Positions 44,088 through 52,942 are shown, numbered from the stretch's first letter. The stretch is DNA of 64,000 nucleotides from HK1 sp965221725 (GCA_965221725.1 OZ244909.1:62001-126000), one strand, 5' to 3'. The notes: generated by a model not told the origin, from the letters alone. Translations and numbers: made by a program.

Positions 44088-45112
44088 TGGCGCGGGCCTC
44101 CCCGAAGACCCCGGCGGGCACGAGACGCCCCGGGGTGCGGCCGGGACCGTTCGGCCACCACTCGCGCCGGCACCGGGGTCAGGTCCGAGACGAGTCTCAG
44201 GGCCGCGAGGAGGCGCAGGCCCAGCCACGTGAGATCGAGTTCCCACCACTGGAACCCCTGACGGGCCGCCGACGGGTAGCGGTGGTGGTTGTTGTGCCAC
44301 CCCTCGCCGAGGGTGATGGTGGCGAGGAACGCATTGTTGCGGCTGTCGTCGGGGGTGTCGTAGCGACGGCTTCCCCAGCCGTGGGCCAGCGAGTTGATGC
44401 TGTAGGTTGCGTGGTAGAGCAGGACCGTGGAGACCGCGAACCCCCACACGAACATCTGCCCGGCACTCGTGCCGAGCTCCGGCCGGGCGCTCTCGAGCCA
44501 GCCTCCGAGGGCGACGCATCCGGCGCCGAGGGCGACGAACGGCACCCAGTCGATGCGTTCGACCAGGCGCAGTTCCGGGAACCGCATCCAGTCCCGGACC
44601 CGGTCGACCCGGATCGCGAAGCTCTCCGGGACGAGAAACCAGAGTGTGTGGCTGAACCAGCGCCCCCGGTGCTGCGGCGAGTGCGGGTCGTCGGGGGTGT
44701 CCGAATTCTGGTGATGCACCCGGTGGTGGGCCGCCCACCACAGCGGGCCGCGCTGCCCCGCGGTGCAGCCGAGCAGCGCCATCGCCAGGGTCATGGCGCG
44801 CGAAGCGCGGAACGCACGGTGGGAGAAGTAGCGGTGGTAGAAGGCGGTGATGAAGAACATGCGCACGAGATACAGCGCGGCGCAGACCCCCAACGCCACC
44901 GGTGAGACCCCCACCACCACGACGAGCGCACAGGCGATGTGCAGCGCGACGAATGGTGCCGTGCGCAACGGATCGATGCGCCGACTGCGCGCAGAGTCCG
45001 GTGCTTCGAATGTGCACGGATCGTTGAACAGCCAGCGTCCCGCGTGCGCCGCCGCGGCGCCCATGCCGCGGGCCATGCGGGCAGCGATGCCGGGAAGACG
45101 GTCACTCTTCAT
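44084..45112 (-). CDS. Membrane fatty-acyl desaturase (delta-9/SCD type)
   Basis: The 342-residue membrane protein carries the three histidine boxes of acyl-CoA/acyl-lipid delta-9 desaturases: HRYFSHR, HRVHH and HNNHH, in the contexts FYHRYFSHRAF, WWAAHHRVHHQNSD and EGWHNNHHRYP. It has about four membrane helices. It would introduce a cis double bond, oxygen-dependently, giving the substrate that CFA-type enzymes modify. It lies 12 bases after the histidine-kinase gene and overlaps the FAD oxidoreductase, so sensor and enzymes share a transcript. Confidence 0.9.
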   Translation of the reverse strand: MKSDRLPGIAARMARGMGAAAAHAGRWLFNDPCTFEAPDSARSRRIDPLRTAPFVALHIACALVVVVGVSPVALGVCAALYLVRMFFITAFYHRYFSHRAFRASRAMTLAMALLGCTAGQRGPLWWAAHHRVHHQNSDTPDDPHSPQHRGRWFSHTLWFLVPESFAIRVDRVRDWMRFPELRLVERIDWVPFVALGAGCVALGGWLESARPELGTSAGQMFVWGFAVSTVLLYHATYSINSLAHGWGSRRYDTPDDSRNNAFLATITLGEGWHNNHHRYPSAARQGFQWWELDLTWLGLRLLAALRLVSDLTPVPARVVAERSRPHPGASRARRGLRGGPRQ

Positions 45113-45124
45113 TTGATGACGAGT

Positions 45125-46519
45125 CTAGGGCCGGGGCGGTGAAGCCGGCGTCGACGCGGTGTGAACGCGGCGTGAAGACGGCGCCTCCTCCGTGGCCGGG
45201 GGGCGCGCACTCGGGAAGCGTACCTCGACGCGGGTACCGATCTGCGGCGTGCTGTCGATGCGCACCGACCAGCCGAAACGGTCGCAAAGCCTCTTGACGA
45301 TCGAGAGTCCGACTCCATGGCCATCCCCGTGGCCATCCCCATGACCGTGCCGATCTGCCTTGCCGGCCCGCACGAACGGTTGGAATACCTCGCCGAGCTG
45401 CTCGCGGGGAATGCCGACTCCGGTATCCGCGATGGAGAGGGTGTCGCCCTGCATGCGCACCTCGATCCGACCGTCTCCGGTGTACTGGACCGCGTTGCGC
45501 AGCAGGTTGCCGACGAGCACCGCCAGAACCCGGGCGTCGGCGTCGACGATCACCGGGTGGATGCCACCTCCGTCGATGCTCACGGATTTGCTTCCGGCCA
45601 TGGCGCGGGCGCGCTCGCATTCCCGGGCCACGATATCGTCAAGACGGACTGCCGTCGAGGTGAACTTGGAATCGGAAGTTCGGGCGAGCAGCAGCAGCGC
45701 CTCGGTCGTCTCCTCCATGTCGCGCGCGGCGCGTTCGATGCGGGCAACGGTCTCGTGCGCCGGCGCGTCGAGCCCCGGACGGCGGCGCAGTTCGCCGGCG
45801 GCAAGGCGTACCACCGTCAGTGGAGTGCGCAGCTCGTGGCTGGCGTCCCGGGTGAAATCCCGCTCGCGCTCGATGTGTTCGTGCACGTTCCTCGACAGCC
45901 CGCGCAGCGCCTCCGCCAGGTCCAGGATCTCCCGATCGGCGTTCGCCGGCAGTCGTTCCGGCGTGAACGCCGAGGCATCGGGGGCCCTCGGGTCAAGGCG
46001 GCGTACCTGCCGGGCCAGCCGGATGACCGGCGACACCGCGCGCGCCGCGAGGCGGTAGGTGAACCAGGAGGACAGGTACAGGATGACCAGCGCTCCGGCG
46101 AGCGGGACGAGTCCGAACCACAGGGCGAGCCGGCTCACCCCCTCGCCGTCGAAGACGAGCAACAGCCGGTTTCCGCCCCGCTCCGTGACGTAGACCACAG
46201 AGAAGTCGGCCGCGGTGTCCAGATCGTGAAAGCCCGGGCCCAGCGCCGCGATTGATGCCGGCACGCGGCTCCGATCCGCGTCACCACCGGCCAGAAAACC
46301 GGTGAGGTTTCGGGTGTCGGGAACCGGAAACTGCGCCGAAGCCGAGAAGCGCTCCCAGAAATGTTCGGCTTCCTCCTCCAGTGCCCGCCTGATCAGGACC
46401 TCCTCGATGGTGGTTCCGGCCGCGTACACCCCGATGACGGCGGCCAGGCTGATGAGAGTCGCCTGAAGGAGGAAGACGCGGCCGAGGCGCCGGCCGAGTC
46501 CGGGGGCGCGCTCGGTCAT
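45125..46519 (-). CDS. Sensor histidine kinase
   Basis: The 464-residue product has a transmembrane helix near the N terminus, a periplasmic domain of about 120 residues, a second helix (about 164-184), a HAMP-like linker, the HisKA phosphoacceptor motif DFTRDASHELRTPLTVVR and a HATPase_c domain with GNLLRNAVQYT and DTGVGIPREQ. A His/Gly/Asp repeat (HGHGDGHGDGHG) sits in the ATP lid before VGLSIVKRL. It is paired with the response-regulator gene by an ATGA overlap. The stimulus is unknown; operon mates suggest envelope or lipid state. Confidence 0.93.
   Translation of the reverse strand: MTERAPGLGRRLGRVFLLQATLISLAAVIGVYAAGTTIEEVLIRRALEEEAEHFWERFSASAQFPVPDTRNLTGFLAGGDADRSRVPASIAALGPGFHDLDTAADFSVVYVTERGGNRLLLVFDGEGVSRLALWFGLVPLAGALVILYLSSWFTYRLAARAVSPVIRLARQVRRLDPRAPDASAFTPERLPANADREILDLAEALRGLSRNVHEHIERERDFTRDASHELRTPLTVVRLAAGELRRRPGLDAPAHETVARIERAARDMEETTEALLLLARTSDSKFTSTAVRLDDIVARECERARAMAGSKSVSIDGGGIHPVIVDADARVLAVLVGNLLRNAVQYTGDGRIEVRMQGDTLSIADTGVGIPREQLGEVFQPFVRAGKADRHGHGDGHGDGHGVGLSIVKRLCDRFGWSVRIDSTPQIGTRVEVRFPSARPPATEEAPSSRRVHTASTPASPPRP
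45315..45350. repeat. 12-bp tandem repeat in the kinase ATP lid
   Basis: Three 12-bp units (ccatggccatcc, ccgtggccatcc, ccatgaccgtgc) lie head to tail in the part of the gene that encodes the ATP lid. On the coding strand they give the HGDG-type repeat. The insertion keeps the frame and adds several histidines next to the nucleotide-binding site. Confidence 0.8.
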
Positions 46520-47214
46520 TCGGTGGGGCGGGCCAGCCGGTAGCCGGCGCTTTGCACGGTGTGGATGAGAGGGACTGCGAATGGCCGATCCACCGACTTG
46601 CGCAGGCTGTAGAGATGACTGCGCAGGGAGTCGCTGTCCGGTGGGGTGTCGCCCCAGATCTCGGTCTCGATCTCGTGCCGGCCGACCACCCGGGGCGAGG
46701 CGCGCATCAGCAGCGAGAGAATCCTGAACCCGATGGGGGTCACCGGAATCTCGACCCCGCCTCGGGTGACCCGCAGCGTTGCGGGGTCGAGGGCAAGGTC
46801 GGCCACTTGCAGAATCGCCTGCGTCAGAAGGCCGCGTCGGCGGCGAATGAGCGCGCGCAGCCGCGCCTCCAGCTCCTCGATCTCGAACGGTTTGACGAGA
46901 TAGTCGTCGGCCCCCGCTCCGAGCCCGCCGACCTTGTCTTCGAGGGTGTCGCGGGCCGTGAGCATGAGGATAGGGACGTCGTGTCTCGCGTCCTCGCGCA
47001 GGCGCCGGCAAACCTCCAGGCCGCCGATGCCGGGCAGCATCAGATCGAGGACGATCGCGTCGAATGTACCGGTCACTCCGAGGTGGAGTCCGGTCACGCC
47101 GTCCGCGGCATAGTCCACCCGGAAGCCGCCTCGCTCCAGATGCGCGCCGACCATCTCCGCGATATCGCGGTTGTCTTCGATGATCAGAATCGATTTGCTG
47201 CTTGCCGGCGACAT
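46516..47214 (-). CDS. OmpR-family response regulator
   Basis: The 232-residue regulator has a receiver domain with acidic pocket IIEDN, phosphoacceptor aspartate in VLDLMLPG (D56), conserved T in LTARD and K in LVKPFEI, then a winged-helix DNA-binding domain (TPIGFRILSLLM, YSLRKSVDRPF, HTVQSAGYRL). It is the first gene of the leftward operon and overlaps the kinase gene. The dyad at 47266-47317 upstream could be its own operator. Confidence 0.94.
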   Translation of the reverse strand: MSPASSKSILIIEDNRDIAEMVGAHLERGGFRVDYAADGVTGLHLGVTGTFDAIVLDLMLPGIGGLEVCRRLREDARHDVPILMLTARDTLEDKVGGLGAGADDYLVKPFEIEELEARLRALIRRRRGLLTQAILQVADLALDPATLRVTRGGVEIPVTPIGFRILSLLMRASPRVVGRHEIETEIWGDTPPDSDSLRSHLYSLRKSVDRPFAVPLIHTVQSAGYRLARPTE

Positions 47215-47265
47215 CAGCGAATCCGCATTCGCCCGCGCCCCTTCGGCCGCTCCGGGGCCGGGTGG

Positions 47266-47317
47266 GAAGTGCGGGTCAAACCGCGCTGGATTTATGCCAG
47301 ATCCTTGCCCGCACTTC
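47266..47317 (-). promoter_or_regulatory. Dyad upstream of the response-regulator gene
   Basis: A perfect 10-bp inverted repeat, gaagtgcggg (47266-47275) with cccgcacttc (47308-47317), flanks 32 bases. On the minus strand the centre reads ctggcataaatccag, itself a small dyad with an AT-rich core resembling a -10 element. It lies 52 bases before the regulator start and 78 bases after the clpA stop. It may be an operator around the operon promoter, or a clpA 3' hairpin; no T-tract supports a terminator. Confidence 0.55.
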
Positions 47318-47394
47318 GCACCGGCCCTCGAACCGGAGCCATCCGGGCCCGGGCGATCCTCCGATTCTTGCCGGGAACCGGCGGGAACTGGCGC

Positions 47395-49671
47395 TCAGCC
47401 CGGCTCCCCGACGTGTTCTTCCCGCCGCTCGTATTCGAAGGCGAGCGCACCTTCACGGGCCGTGACCCGGACGTGCCCGCCGCCTTCGAGCCGCCCGAAC
47501 AGCAATTCGTCGGCGAGCGGGCGCTTGATGTGCTCCTTGATGACCCGCGCCATCGGGCGGGCGCCCATGAGGGCGTCGAAGCCGTGCTCCGCGAGCCAGG
47601 CGCGCGCCTCCTCGTCCACTTCGAGGATGACGCGCTTCTCCTCGAGCTGCCCCTCCAGTTCGATGATGAACTTGTCGACCACATGGGCGATGGTGTCCGC
47701 TCCGAGCGGGGCGAACTGCACGATGGAGTCGAGCCGGTTGCGGAACTCGGGGCTGAACATGCGCTGGATCGCCTCCAGACTGTCGCCGGAGTGATCCTGT
47801 ACCGCGAAGCCGATGGAGGGCCGGCTCATCCGGTCCGCGCCCGCGTTCGTGGTCATGACCAGGATCACGTTGCGGAAGTCCGCCTTGCGCCCGTTGTTGT
47901 CGGTGAGGGTGCCGTGGTCCATGACTTGCAGGAGCAGGTTGAACACGTCCGGATGGGCCTTCTCGATCTCGTCGAGCAGCAGCACCGCGTGGGGGTGCTT
48001 GTTGATGGCCTCCGTCAGCAGGCCGCCCTGGTCGAACCCCACGTAGCCGGGCGGGGCGCCGATGAGGCGCGAGACGGTGTGTCGCTCCATGTACTCCGAC
48101 ATGTCGAAACGCACGAGTTCGATGCCCATGACCTGCGCGAGCTGGCGGGTGACCTCGGTCTTGCCGACCCCGGTGGGGCCCGCGAAGAGAAACGACCCGA
48201 TCGGCTTGTCGCCTTCGCGCAGCCCCGAACGCGCCATCTTGATGGCCGAGGCGAGGGTCGCGATGGCCCGGTCCTGACCGAACACCACGAGCCTGATGTC
48301 GCGATCCAGGGTGCGCAGCACGTCCTTGTCGGAGGTGGAGACGGTCTTCGACGGAATGCGCGCCATCTTCGACACCACCCGCTCGATCTCCGGCGCGCCG
48401 ATGGTCTTGCGCCGGCGCGAGGGCGGCACGAGCTTCTGCGACGCACCGGCCTCGTCGATGACGTCGATCGCCTTGTCCGGCAGGAACCGCTCGTTGATGT
48501 ATCGGGAGGAGAGCTCCGCCGCGATGCGCATGGCGCTTCTGGAGTAGCGGACCTGGTGGTGCTCTTCGAACCGGGATTTCAGTCCGGCCAGGATCTTCAC
48601 CGTCTCCTCGACCGTCGGCTCGCGCACGTCGATCTTCTGGAACCGCCTCGACAGTGCCCGATCCTTCTCGAAGATTCCGCGATACTCCTGGTAGGTGGTG
48701 GAGCCGATGCAGCGCAGATCGCCGGACGCGAGCATCGGCTTGATGAGGTTGGAGGCATCCATGACCCCGCCGGATGCGGCGCCGGCGCCGATGATGGTGT
48801 GGATCTCGTCGATGAAGAGAATCGCCCCCTCTTCCTTGTCGAGCTGGGCCAGGACCGCCTTCAGCCGCTTCTCGAAGTCTCCGCGGTACTTGGTGCCGGC
48901 GAGCAGGGCGCCGAGGTCCAGCGCGTAGATGTCGGATTTCGCCAGCACCTCCGGCACGTCGCCGTCCACGATCATCTTCGCGAGCCCTTCCGCGATCGCG
49001 GTCTTGCCGACGCCCGCCTCCCCCACGAAGAGCGGGTTGTTCTTGCGCCGCCGGCACAGGATCTGAACCGTGCGCTCGACTTCGTCGCGGCGGCCGATGA
49101 GAGGGTCGATCTTCCCGAGCCGCGCCTGCTGGTTGAGGTGGGTGGCGTAGGCCTCCAGCGGGCTCTTCCGGCTCGGTTCGGCGGCGGGCTTCTCGTCCTC
49201 GTCGGCGGAATTGAATGCCTCGCCCTCCTCGTTGTCATGCACCTTGGAGATGCCGTGCGAGATGTAGTTCACGACATCGAGCCGGGTGACGTCCTGCCGG
49301 TTGAGGAAGTACACCGCCTGTGACTCGCGCTCGCCGAAGATGGCGACGAGCACGTTGGCGCCGGTCACCTCCTTCTTGCCGGAGGACTGCACGTGGAACA
49401 CGGCGCGCTGGAGCACGCGCTGGAACCCGAGCGTGGGCTGGGTCTCCCGCTCGTCGCCCGAGGAGAGCATCGGGGTGTTCTCCTCCAGATAACGCACGAG
49501 CGCACGCCGCAGCTTGTCGGTTTCGACTCCGCAGGCGCGCAGCACCTTGCCGGCGGCGGGGTTGTCGATCAGCGCGAGCAGCAGATGCTCGACGGTCATG
49601 AATTCGTGCCGCTTCTCGCGGGCGTCGCGGAAGGCGCTGTTGAGGGTGAACTCCAGCTCCTTGCTCAGCAT
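47395..49671 (-). CDS. clpA: ATP-dependent Clp protease ATP-binding subunit ClpA
   Basis: ClpA is the AAA+ unfoldase that feeds ClpP. The 758-residue product has an N-terminal ClpS-binding domain (MLSKELEFTLNSAF), first AAA+ module with GEAGVGKTAIAEG and ILFIDEIHTIIG, and second with GPTGVGKTEV and LLLDEIEKAHPDV, plus the ClpP-contact loop region. The ATG gives the canonical MLSKELE start. clpS lies 151 bases upstream on the same strand, the usual clpS-clpA order. Confidence 0.97.
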   Translation of the reverse strand: MLSKELEFTLNSAFRDAREKRHEFMTVEHLLLALIDNPAAGKVLRACGVETDKLRRALVRYLEENTPMLSSGDERETQPTLGFQRVLQRAVFHVQSSGKKEVTGANVLVAIFGERESQAVYFLNRQDVTRLDVVNYISHGISKVHDNEEGEAFNSADEDEKPAAEPSRKSPLEAYATHLNQQARLGKIDPLIGRRDEVERTVQILCRRRKNNPLFVGEAGVGKTAIAEGLAKMIVDGDVPEVLAKSDIYALDLGALLAGTKYRGDFEKRLKAVLAQLDKEEGAILFIDEIHTIIGAGAASGGVMDASNLIKPMLASGDLRCIGSTTYQEYRGIFEKDRALSRRFQKIDVREPTVEETVKILAGLKSRFEEHHQVRYSRSAMRIAAELSSRYINERFLPDKAIDVIDEAGASQKLVPPSRRRKTIGAPEIERVVSKMARIPSKTVSTSDKDVLRTLDRDIRLVVFGQDRAIATLASAIKMARSGLREGDKPIGSFLFAGPTGVGKTEVTRQLAQVMGIELVRFDMSEYMERHTVSRLIGAPPGYVGFDQGGLLTEAINKHPHAVLLLDEIEKAHPDVFNLLLQVMDHGTLTDNNGRKADFRNVILVMTTNAGADRMSRPSIGFAVQDHSGDSLEAIQRMFSPEFRNRLDSIVQFAPLGADTIAHVVDKFIIELEGQLEEKRVILEVDEEARAWLAEHGFDALMGARPMARVIKEHIKRPLADELLFGRLEGGGHVRVTAREGALAFEYERREEHVGEPG

Positions 49672-49822
49672 GATGTCAGTCCTCCACCTGGCCCGGAATT
49701 CCCGTCCGTTCCCGCCTGTCCGCCCCGACCCGCCTTCGTCCGGCCGCTCTTCGGGAAGCTCGCGTCGTGAGCGGCGGTTCCACACCCTCGCTTCGTGCGC
49801 TGACGAGGATTCCGAGCGTGCA

Positions 49823-50143
49823 TCACGCGGGCTCCATCGTACACAGAAGCGGATGATTGTTCTCGCGGGAATAGTCGTTGACCTGCGCGACCTTCGTTTC
49901 CGCGATCTCGCGCGAATAGCACCCGCACACTCCCTTTCCGCGCGTGTGCACGTGCAGCATGATTCTGACCGACTGCTCGCGCGGCAGACCGAAGAACAGC
50001 TCCAGCACATGGACGACGAACTCCATCGGGGTGAAGTCGTCGTTGAGGAGAACGACGTTGTAAAGCGGGGGGCGCTTGAGCTTCGGTCTGGCTTCCTGAA
50101 CGGCCAGATCGTCGTCGCGGAGAGGGTCCGATCGTTCTGCCAT
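49823..50143 (-). CDS. clpS: ATP-dependent Clp protease adaptor ClpS
   Basis: ClpS binds ClpA and delivers N-degron substrates. The 106-residue product has the family core PPLYNVVLLNDDFTPMEFVV, the metal/peptide pocket residues in MLHVHTRGKGVCG, and the ending ENNHPLLCTMEPA. The ATG at 50143 (MAERSDPL) was chosen because homologues begin with a short acidic tail. It is divergent from the argD-type gene across 308 bases. Confidence 0.96.
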   Translation of the reverse strand: MAERSDPLRDDDLAVQEARPKLKRPPLYNVVLLNDDFTPMEFVVHVLELFFGLPREQSVRIMLHVHTRGKGVCGCYSREIAETKVAQVNDYSRENNHPLLCTMEPA

Positions 50144-50451
50144 GGTCGAAATCCGTTTCGCCGTACCGGCTCCGGGGATGGAAGCCACGTATACGCCGCG
50201 GGTGCCGTGCGCCGGCCGTGAAACCGGCCACACCTCTTTTTCCGCACGGGCAGGAACTATATCACGCGGGTTGCGGCTGCCGTCTCCGCCGCAGCGGCGG
50301 TGACGGCAGCCGGAGCCGGCATCGAACGGGTGATCGATTCACCGCCGCCGGCGAGCCGGCGGCAGAGTCGCCCTCGATCACCGGCGTCGCGCCACCCGGG
50401 CGGGTCATCCAGTATCATCGCGCGCCTTCATCGAACTTGCGGGGAGCGACC
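50144..50451. promoter_or_regulatory. Divergent clpS-argD intergenic region with two strong hairpins
   Basis: This 308-base gap holds no gene. Hairpin A (50274-50310) pairs ggctgccgtc with gacggcagcc, continues through one mismatch into ccgccg/cggcgg and closes on cag. Hairpin B (50328-50381) has outer arms ggtgatcga/tcgatcacc and an inner 8-bp stem gccgccgg/ccggcggc with a four-base loop. Both would lie in the 5' leader of the rightward gene if transcription starts near the actatat sequence at 50255. A ggccg/cggcc stem followed by a T-run lies further left (about 50213-50240). Confidence 0.7.
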
Positions 50452-51750
50452 ATGTCGGGACAGCGCACGCGCAACGACGGGATGCCGGTTCCGCCGTGGA
50501 ACTCGGAGCCATCGGCGAGATCCAGGGATCTGGTGGCCACCGGGCAGCGCCGGTACGTGCCCAACTACGCGCCGAAGGAGATGATTCTCGACCGCGGCGC
50601 CGGCGCCCGCATGTGGGATCTGGACGGGAACGAATACGTCGACTTCGGAGCCGGAATCAGCGTCACCTCGCTCGGTCACGGCGACCCCGATCTGGCCGAG
50701 GCGCTGGCCGCGCAGGCGGGTCGGCTCTGGCATGTCAGCAACCTCTACTTCGCGGAGCCGGTGGTGCGTCTCGCCGACGAGCTGTGCGCGGCGTCGTGCG
50801 CCGACCGGGTGTTCTTCTGCAACTCCGGGGCGGAGGCGAACGAGGCCGCGATCAAGCTCGCCCGAAAGCATGCAAGCCTGAGTCACGGCCCGGAGAAGCG
50901 CGAGATCGTCACCTTCCACGGAGGATTCCACGGCCGCACCCTCGCCACGGTCACCGCGACCGCGCAGCCGAAGTACCAGGAGGGCTTCGGGCCGATGCCG
51001 GGCGGTTTCCGGTACTGCGATTACAACGATGTCGCGGCGCTCGACGCGGCGATCGGGGAACGTACCTGCGCGGTGCTGGTGGAGCCGATTCAGGGCGAGG
51101 GCGGGGTGGTGCCCGCCGTCGATGGCTTCCTCGCCGCGATTGCGGAGCGTTGCCGGGCGCACGATGCGTTGCTGATGTTCGACGAGATTCAGAGCGGGCT
51201 CGCACGGACCGGCCGGTTGTTCGCCCACCAGTGGGAGGAGGGGGTCGTCCCCGATGTCGTGACCATCGCCAAGGCGCTCGGCGGCGGCCTGCCCATCGGA
51301 GCGATGCTGGTCGGCGAGAAGGCGGCCGAAACCCTCCAGCCGGGGAGCCACGGCTCGACCTTCGGCGGGAACCCGATTGCGGCCGCCGTGGCGCGGGTGG
51401 TATTGCGCAAGCTGCGCTCCCCGGAACTGCTCGCCAACGTGGCGCGGCAGGGCGAGAGGCTGCGTCGGCGTCTGACTGCGCTGCACAACGAGATCGGTTT
51501 CATCTCCGAGGTGCGCGGCAAGGGGCTGATGCTCGGCGCGGTGCTGCGCGACGAATGGGCGGGCCGCGCCGGCGAGCTGGGCGAAGTGTGCCGCCGGCAC
51601 GGCGTGCTCGTGCTCCAGGCGGGTCCCGACGTGGTGCGTTTCCTGCCGCCGCTCAACATCACCGACGCCGAACTCGACGACGGCATGGACCGCTTCGAGG
51701 CCGCGATGCGCGAGGCGGCGGAGAGTGATGGCGCGAGGGAATCCGGCTGA
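50452..51750 (+). CDS. argD: Acetylornithine/succinyldiaminopimelate-type aminotransferase
   Basis: This class III PLP aminotransferase most likely transfers an amino group to N-acetylglutamate semialdehyde (arginine pathway) and possibly N-succinyl-ketopimelate (lysine pathway). The 432-residue product has GNEYVDFGAGISVTSLGH, FCNSGAEANEAAIK, LMFDEIQSG and the PLP lysine in TIAKALGGGLPIGAM. The ATG has a ggggagcg site. It faces dapE convergently. The N-terminal 30 residues exceed typical ArgD. Other class III omega-aminotransferases are a possible alternative. Confidence 0.85.
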   Translation: MSGQRTRNDGMPVPPWNSEPSARSRDLVATGQRRYVPNYAPKEMILDRGAGARMWDLDGNEYVDFGAGISVTSLGHGDPDLAEALAAQAGRLWHVSNLYFAEPVVRLADELCAASCADRVFFCNSGAEANEAAIKLARKHASLSHGPEKREIVTFHGGFHGRTLATVTATAQPKYQEGFGPMPGGFRYCDYNDVAALDAAIGERTCAVLVEPIQGEGGVVPAVDGFLAAIAERCRAHDALLMFDEIQSGLARTGRLFAHQWEEGVVPDVVTIAKALGGGLPIGAMLVGEKAAETLQPGSHGSTFGGNPIAAAVARVVLRKLRSPELLANVARQGERLRRRLTALHNEIGFISEVRGKGLMLGAVLRDEWAGRAGELGEVCRRHGVLVLQAGPDVVRFLPPLNITDAELDDGMDRFEAAMREAAESDGARESG

Positions 51751-51805
51751 ATCCGGCCCTGCGGGAACTCCCACCGACCGTGCGCGGCCGGGTCGGCGCG
51801 CGGAC

Positions 51806-52942
51806 TCAACCGACGAGCAACTGCGTGATGATGCGCTCGTACATCTCGCTCAGGCGGTCGAGATCGGCGACGAGGACGCGCTCGTCGATGCTGTGAATGG
51901 TCGCGTTGACGGGGCCGAGTTCGACCACCTGGGCTCCGGTGGGGGCGACGAAGCGGCCATCCGACGTACCGCCGCCGGTCGAAAGTTCGGGGCGCCGGCC
52001 GGCGACGGATTCCACCGCATCGCTCACCGCATCGATCAGTCGCCCGGGTCGGGTGAGAAACGGCTCCCCCGAGTGCCGCCATTCGAGGTGGTGATCCGGA
52101 GCGAACTCCCGGCCGACCGCCTCCACCGCGGCGACCAGCGAATCGCGGTCGTGCTGCGGCGAATAGCGGAAGTTGAACGTCGCCCTTGCATGCCCGGGAA
52201 TGACGTTGTCCGCTCCGGTTCCGGCGGTGATGTTCGACACCTGGAAGCTCGTCGGCGGGAAGTGCGCGCTGCCTTCGTCCCACACCGTGTCGGCCAGCTT
52301 CGCAAGCAGCCGTGCGAGGGCGGGCACGGGGTTGCGGGCAAGATGCGGGTAGGCGACATGGCCCTGAATGCCCCGCACCACGATGGTTCCGCTCAGTGAA
52401 CCGCGCCGCCCGACCCTGACCGTGTCGCCCAGTCCCGCAGTGCTCGAAGGCTCGCCCACCAGGCACCAGTCGATGCGCTCGCCGCGCCGCCCGAGGGTCT
52501 CCATGACCCGGCGGATCCCGTTCACCGCCGGGCCTTCCTCGTCGCTGGTGAGGAGCAGCGCGATGGAGCCGTCGTGCTCCGGGTGTCGGTCGACGAAGCG
52601 TTCGAGGGCGGTCACCATGGCCGCGATGCCGCCCTTCATGTCGGCGGCGCCGCGGCCGTAGAGATACCCGTCGCGAAGCGTCGGCGCGAACGGGGGACTG
52701 GTCCACTCTCCGAGGGGGCCGGGCGGCACCACGTCGGTATGTCCCAGCAGCACGAGCTGCGGACCTTCGGTCCCGCGGCGCGCCAGGAGATTGTCCACAT
52801 CGTCGAAGCGCATCGTCTCGGCCCGGAAGCCCCGGGTGGCGAGCCGATCGGCCAGCAGGGCCTGACACCCCGCGTCATCGGGGGTCACCGAGACCCGACG
52901 GATGAGCTCGCAGGCGAGCGCGAGCGTGGGAGAGGCACTCAT
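51806..52942 (-). CDS. dapE: Succinyl-diaminopimelate desuccinylase
   Basis: DapE hydrolyses N-succinyl-LL-diaminopimelate in lysine and peptidoglycan biosynthesis. The 378-residue dizinc peptidase has the metal-binding segments LLGHTDVVPPG and GRGAADMKGGI, the catalytic LLLTSDEEGPA, and dimerisation-domain GHVAYPHLA. The ATG gives MSASPTLALA. The adjacent aminotransferase supplies an earlier step in the same pathway, though the two genes are convergent with 55 bases between them. Confidence 0.94.
   Translation of the reverse strand: MSASPTLALACELIRRVSVTPDDAGCQALLADRLATRGFRAETMRFDDVDNLLARRGTEGPQLVLLGHTDVVPPGPLGEWTSPPFAPTLRDGYLYGRGAADMKGGIAAMVTALERFVDRHPEHDGSIALLLTSDEEGPAVNGIRRVMETLGRRGERIDWCLVGEPSSTAGLGDTVRVGRRGSLSGTIVVRGIQGHVAYPHLARNPVPALARLLAKLADTVWDEGSAHFPPTSFQVSNITAGTGADNVIPGHARATFNFRYSPQHDRDSLVAAVEAVGREFAPDHHLEWRHSGEPFLTRPGRLIDAVSDAVESVAGRRPELSTGGGTSDGRFVAPTGAQVVELGPVNATIHSIDERVLVADLDRLSEMYERIITQLLVG

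Noticed and set aside
50213..50240. A ggccg/cggcc stem followed by a T-run as an intrinsic terminator
   Set aside because: No rightward gene lies upstream of it to be terminated, and leftward it would precede clpS. Its direction does not fit a simple terminator, though an attenuator role is possible.
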